A stretch of DNA of 64,000 nt from Anaeromassilibacillus senegalensis (GTDB lineage: Bacteria; Bacillota; Clostridia; Oscillospirales; Acutalibacteraceae), in NCBI RefSeq assembly GCF_001261775.1, contig NZ_LN868537.1:806001-870000 (forward strand). Direction: 5' to 3'. Made by a program: the position numbers and the translations under genes. The notes beneath the pieces are model-generated. The model had not been told where the DNA came from. It searched no databases and saw nothing but the letters and a program-made list of their open reading frames with translations. Shown here one piece after another: positions 61,149 through 64,000 of the stretch. Every line of letters starts with the position of its first letter. The stretch's first letter is position 1.

Positions 61149-62159
61149 ATGGCAACGATTAAAGACATCGCAAACCGACTCGGCATTGCGGCAAGCACCG
61201 TCTCCAAGGGCCTGAACGGCGCCAGCGACGTCAGCGAGGAAACCCGGCAGCTCGTGCTGGATACCGCCGTAGAAATGGGCTACGCGTCCAAACGCGTACG
61301 GCGCACAGGCAAGCACAAGGTTTGCATCCTGATCGAGAATATGGAATACAATCATATCGATCAATTTGGTTACGAAATCATTGTAGGGTTTAAAATGGCT
61401 GCGGTACGCAGGCACTGTGAGGTCACTGTGATTCCCACCAATCTGAATATGCAGGCAAAGGAGAAATACGATTCCTTTATGCTCAAGCATGGTTTTTGCG
61501 GTGCTTTCCTTTTGGGATTTGCCCTGCACGATGATTATATCAGCCAGGTGGAGCACACAGCCGTCCCCACGGTACTGCTGGATAATACCCTGCAAAACCG
61601 GTATGTGGGTTATGTGGGAACGGACGGCTTTGAGGGAATCGAAGCGCTGATCGCTCTGCTGGCAGAACAGGGGCACCGCCGCATCGCCCTGCTCAACGGC
61701 TCCAAAAACAGCATGGTCACAGAGGAGCGCCAGGCCGCCTTCGTCCAGTCCATGGAGCGGCATGGGCTCCCTGTCGACTGGAGCCTGATCGAAAACGGCT
61801 GGTTTGTCGCGGACTGCGCCAAATACCACGTGGCCAAATTCCTGGAGCGGGGTGCGACCGCCATTGTGTGCGCCAGCGATTTAATCGCCTCCGGCGTGGT
61901 CGCGGAGCTCAAACGGCTGGGCAAACGGATCCCGGAGGACGTCAGCGTCACCGGCTTTGACGATCTCCCCATTGCACAGCACCTGACGCCCACTCTGACC
62001 ACCGTGCGGCAGGACCGTGTTTCCCTGGGAAAAAGCGCCTTTATGCTGTTGGAGGAATTGATTGGCGGAGTCAGCATCAGCAAGCTGTTGCTGCGCCCGG
62101 AACTGATCATCCGGGAATCCACCGGCCCCTGTCCGGAATCCGTCGAAAAAAGCTTGTAA
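61149..62159 (+). CDS. LacI-family transcriptional regulator
   Basis: DNA-binding regulator of 336 residues. The N-terminal helix-turn-helix and hinge ATIKDIANRLGIAASTVSKGLNGASDVSEETRQLVLDTAVEMGY is typical, followed by a periplasmic-binding-like sensor domain (VSVTGFDDLPIAQHLTPTLTTVRQD). Ligand unknown; divergent placement suggests that it controls malQ-glgP in response to a maltodextrin or sugar signal. AGGAGG lies six bases before the ATG. Confidence 0.9.
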   Translation: MATIKDIANRLGIAASTVSKGLNGASDVSEETRQLVLDTAVEMGYASKRVRRTGKHKVCILIENMEYNHIDQFGYEIIVGFKMAAVRRHCEVTVIPTNLNMQAKEKYDSFMLKHGFCGAFLLGFALHDDYISQVEHTAVPTVLLDNTLQNRYVGYVGTDGFEGIEALIALLAEQGHRRIALLNGSKNSMVTEERQAAFVQSMERHGLPVDWSLIENGWFVADCAKYHVAKFLERGATAIVCASDLIASGVVAELKRLGKRIPEDVSVTGFDDLPIAQHLTPTLTTVRQDRVSLGKSAFMLLEELIGGVSISKLLLRPELIIRESTGPCPESVEKSL

Positions 62160-62182
62160 TTTCCATGAAAAGATGATATATT
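62154..62182 (+). promoter_or_regulatory. Promoter of pheS-pheT
   Basis: TTGTAA (62154-62159) overlaps the end of the LacI gene; 17 bases later is TATATT (62177-62182). The transcript begins just before the T-box leader. Confidence 0.6.
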
Positions 62183-62190
62183 AAAATATA

Positions 62191-62461
62191 ACGCGAGGAA
62201 AAAGGAAAGTAGCTTTTTACCTGTCAGACAGAGAGGGCGCGTCACCGGCTGTAAGCGTGCCTGTGAACCGGAAAAAGTGAAGTTCCCTTTGGAGCGGCAC
62301 GGCTGAATGATATGTATTCTAGTAGGCTGTGACGGTGGGCGCCGATAAAGGCCAAAAAGCTGTATGCCCGTGTTTTCACACGGCATAAATCAGGGTGGTA
62401 CCGCGGAGTGCTGACACGCCTTCGTCCCTTACTTTGTTAAGAGGGACAAAGGCGTTTTTTA
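62191..62461 (+). promoter_or_regulatory. T-box leader specific for tRNA-Phe
   Basis: tRNA-sensing riboswitch before pheS. Visible elements in order: AG-bulge region AGAGAGGG, distal loop GGCTGTAAG, specifier loop AGTGAAGTTCCC with the codon TTC (Phe) at 62283-62285, the T-box AGGGTGGTACCGCG (62392-62405) that contacts the tRNA acceptor end, and a terminator hairpin CGCCTTCGTCCC/GGGACAAAGGCG with six Ts (62417-62460). Uncharged tRNA-Phe should stabilise the antiterminator and allow pheS-pheT expression. Confidence 0.95.
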
Positions 62462-62513
62462 TTTACAAAAATTTGTCCCTGAGACCCACAATACGGAAAG
62501 GAATGATCAAACC

Positions 62514-63533
62514 ATGAAGCAGAAGCTGGAAGAAATCCGCGCAAGCGCGATGCGCGAGCTGGCGGAAGCAACCGGACCGCAGGCTCTGGAGACCCTGCGC
62601 GTGAAGTATCTTGGAAAAAAGGGTGAAGTAACCGCCATTCTCAAACAGATGGGCAAGCTGACGCCCGAGGAGCGCCCGGTCATCGGCGAGCTGGCCAACA
62701 AGGTTCGTACCTTTATTGAAGAGGACCTGACCAAACGCGCCGCCGAATTAAAAGCGGAGGCGACCAAAAAGCGTCTGGAACTGGAGCGCATCGACGTGAC
62801 CCTGCCGGGCACACACCGCGAGCTGGGCGTTCCGCATCCCCTGTCCATTGTATTGGATGAAATCAAGGAAATCTTTGTGGGCATGGGCTTCGACATCGTA
62901 GAGGGTCCCGAGGTCGAATACGATTACTACAACTTTGAAGCGCTGAATATTCCCAAGGACCATCCGGCGCGTGATACGCAGGATACCTTTTATATCAACG
63001 ACAATATTGTCCTGCGCACGCAGACCTCTCCCGTGCAGATCCGTGTGATGGAGAAGCAGCAGCCCCCCATCCGCGTCATCTCTCCGGGCCGTGTCTACCG
63101 TTCCGACGCGGTGGACGCCACACATTCCCCGCTGTTTCACCAGATCGAAGGCCTTGTGGTCGACAAGGGCGTTACCTTTGCTGACCTGAAGGGTACGCTG
63201 GAAACCTTTGTCAAACGATTGTACGGCGAGGATTCCGTTGTGCGCTTCCGTCCGCACCATTTCCCCTTCACGGAGCCGAGCGCCGAGGTCGACGTGCAGT
63301 GCTTTAACTGCCACGGCGAGGGCTGCCGCCTCTGCAAGGGCGAGGGTTGGATTGAGATTCTCGGTTGCGGCATGGTGCACCCGAAGGTGCTCTCCAACTG
63401 CGGCATCGATCCGGAGGTCTACAGCGGCTTTGCGCTGGGCATGGGTCTGGAGCGCGTTGTAATGCGCCGCTACAACATTGACGACCTGCGGCTGTTCTAT
63501 GAGAACGACGTGCGGTTCCTCAAGCAGTTTTAA
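62514..63533 (+). CDS. pheS: Phenylalanine-tRNA ligase alpha subunit
   Basis: Catalytic subunit of the alpha2-beta2 enzyme that charges tRNA-Phe; 339 residues. An N-terminal coiled coil (1-85) is followed by the class II core: [28 protein letters not shown], motif 2 [46 protein letters not shown], and motif 3 [22 protein letters not shown]. The segment [17 protein letters not shown] is the usual insertion. AAAGGA lies about 11 bases before the ATG. Confidence 0.97.
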   Translation: MKQKLEEIRASAMRELAEATGPQALETLRVKYLGKKGEVTAILKQMGKLTPEERPVIGELANKVRTFIEEDLTKRAAELKAEATKKRLELERIDVTLPGTHRELGVPHPLSIVLDEIKEIFVGMGFDIVEGPEVEYDYYNFEALNIPKDHPARDTQDTFYINDNIVLRTQTSPVQIRVMEKQQPPIRVISPGRVYRSDAVDATHSPLFHQIEGLVVDKGVTFADLKGTLETFVKRLYGEDSVVRFRPHHFPFTEPSAEVDVQCFNCHGEGCRLCKGEGWIEILGCGMVHPKVLSNCGIDPEVYSGFALGMGLERVVMRRYNIDDLRLFYENDVRFLKQF

Positions 63534-63580
63534 GGGCGTTCTGAAGAATAACTTTGACATAGAAAGTGTGGTAAAAAGCA

Positions 63581-64000
63581 ATGAATCTTTCGATGAGATG
63601 GCTGAAGGAATTCGTGACGCTGGACGAAATGCCGATGCGGGATTTCACAGAAGCGATGACGATGAGCGGTTCCAAGGTGGAAGGCTGGGAAACCGAGGGC
63701 TGCGAGATTGAAAATATTGTGGTTGGCAAAGTGCTCAGTCTGGAAAAGCATCCGGACTCCGACCATTTGTGGATCTGCCAGATCGATGTGGGTGCGGATG
63801 CGCCGATCCAGATCGTGACCGGTGCGCAGAACCTGAAAGAAAACGACGTTGTCCCGGTGGCGCTGCACAACTCCATTCTACCGGGCGGCAAGAAGATTAA
63901 AAAAGGCAAGCTGCGCGGTGTGGAAAGCAACGGCATGCTCTGTTCTCTGGGCGAACTGGGACTGACACAGCACGACTTCCCCTATGCCGTGGAAGACGGC
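63581..64000 (+). CDS. pheT: Phenylalanine-tRNA ligase beta subunit, N-terminal part
   Basis: The first 140 residues of the beta subunit; the gene continues past the window. MNLSMRWLKEFV at the start is typical, and the tRNA-binding OB-fold (EMAP-like) is seen from about residue 40 (IVVGKVLSLEKHPDSDHLWICQIDVG, VTGAQNLKENDVVPVALHNSILPGG). The gene starts 47 bases after pheS with a poor Shine-Dalgarno, consistent with coupling to pheS within the T-box-controlled transcript. Confidence 0.95.
   Translation, partial: MNLSMRWLKEFVTLDEMPMRDFTEAMTMSGSKVEGWETEGCEIENIVVGKVLSLEKHPDSDHLWICQIDVGADAPIQIVTGAQNLKENDVVPVALHNSILPGGKKIKKGKLRGVESNGMLCSLGELGLTQHDFPYAVEDG

Noticed and set aside
1..64000. CRISPR array, tRNA or rRNA genes
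   Set aside because: No regularly spaced repeats, tRNA cloverleaf signatures or conserved rRNA segments were seen on either strand.

Overview
The window looks like a chromosomal segment of a spore-forming, Gram-positive member of the Clostridia, most like the Oscillospiraceae/Ruminococcaceae. The evidence is PolC-type DNA polymerase III, the sporulation genes sigG, sigE, spoIIGA, ymxH and a CotF-like coat protein, a short HisG with HisZ, an LPxTG pilus locus with a class C sortase, a T-box upstream of pheS, and frequent GTG/TTG starts behind strong Shine-Dalgarno sequences. This placement comes from gene content only; I could not search a database. I see no tRNA, rRNA, CRISPR array or transposase.

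Positions 1-21,000 are mostly core genes. A minus-strand operon runs pyrH-frr-uppS-cdsA-dxr-rseP-ispG-polC-gamma carbonic anhydrase-HAD phosphatase (16,052 to 4,196). It is followed by a separately promoted histidine operon hisZ-hisG-hisD-hisC that leaves the window on the left. Upstream lie sigG and ppa (minus), then ymxH, rpsB and tsf (plus). A low-GC acetyltransferase gene ends the block.

Positions 21,000-42,600 are surface and appendage genes, all on the minus strand. The sortase pilus locus (33,660 to 21,079) encodes a coiled-coil protein, signal peptidase I, a giant vWA/Cna_B tip adhesin, an LPSTG major pilin, a class C sortase, an LPQTG minor pilin, a small chimeric protein, a second sortase and an Rrf2 regulator, with a terminator after the last gene. 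The small protein appears to come from a roughly 326-bp tandem duplication that joined a sortase 5' end to a pilin 3' end. Just upstream is a 1106-residue PAS-array/degenerate GGDEF/winged-helix protein, a plausible regulator of the pilus. Next is a compact type IV pilus-like operon (pilC, four small pseudopilin-like genes, pilT) with no PilB, prepilin peptidase or PilMNO here, preceded by a transglutaminase-like lipoprotein.

Positions 42,600-64,000 return to mixed functions: cca and a DNA glycosylase; an intracellular GH13 enzyme; spoIIGA-sigE with a sigma-A promoter of unusually long spacer; two spore-coat-like genes; and mazF. A nearly 1-kb gene-free stretch then leads into a plus-strand pair encoding a solute-binding lipoprotein and a hybrid histidine kinase. 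This pair sits where alr and the mazF antitoxin gene would be expected between the acpS-nnr-lipoprotein genes and mazF. The right end holds glgP-malQ with a divergent LacI regulator, then pheS-pheT behind a phenylalanine T-box; pheT is cut by the window edge.
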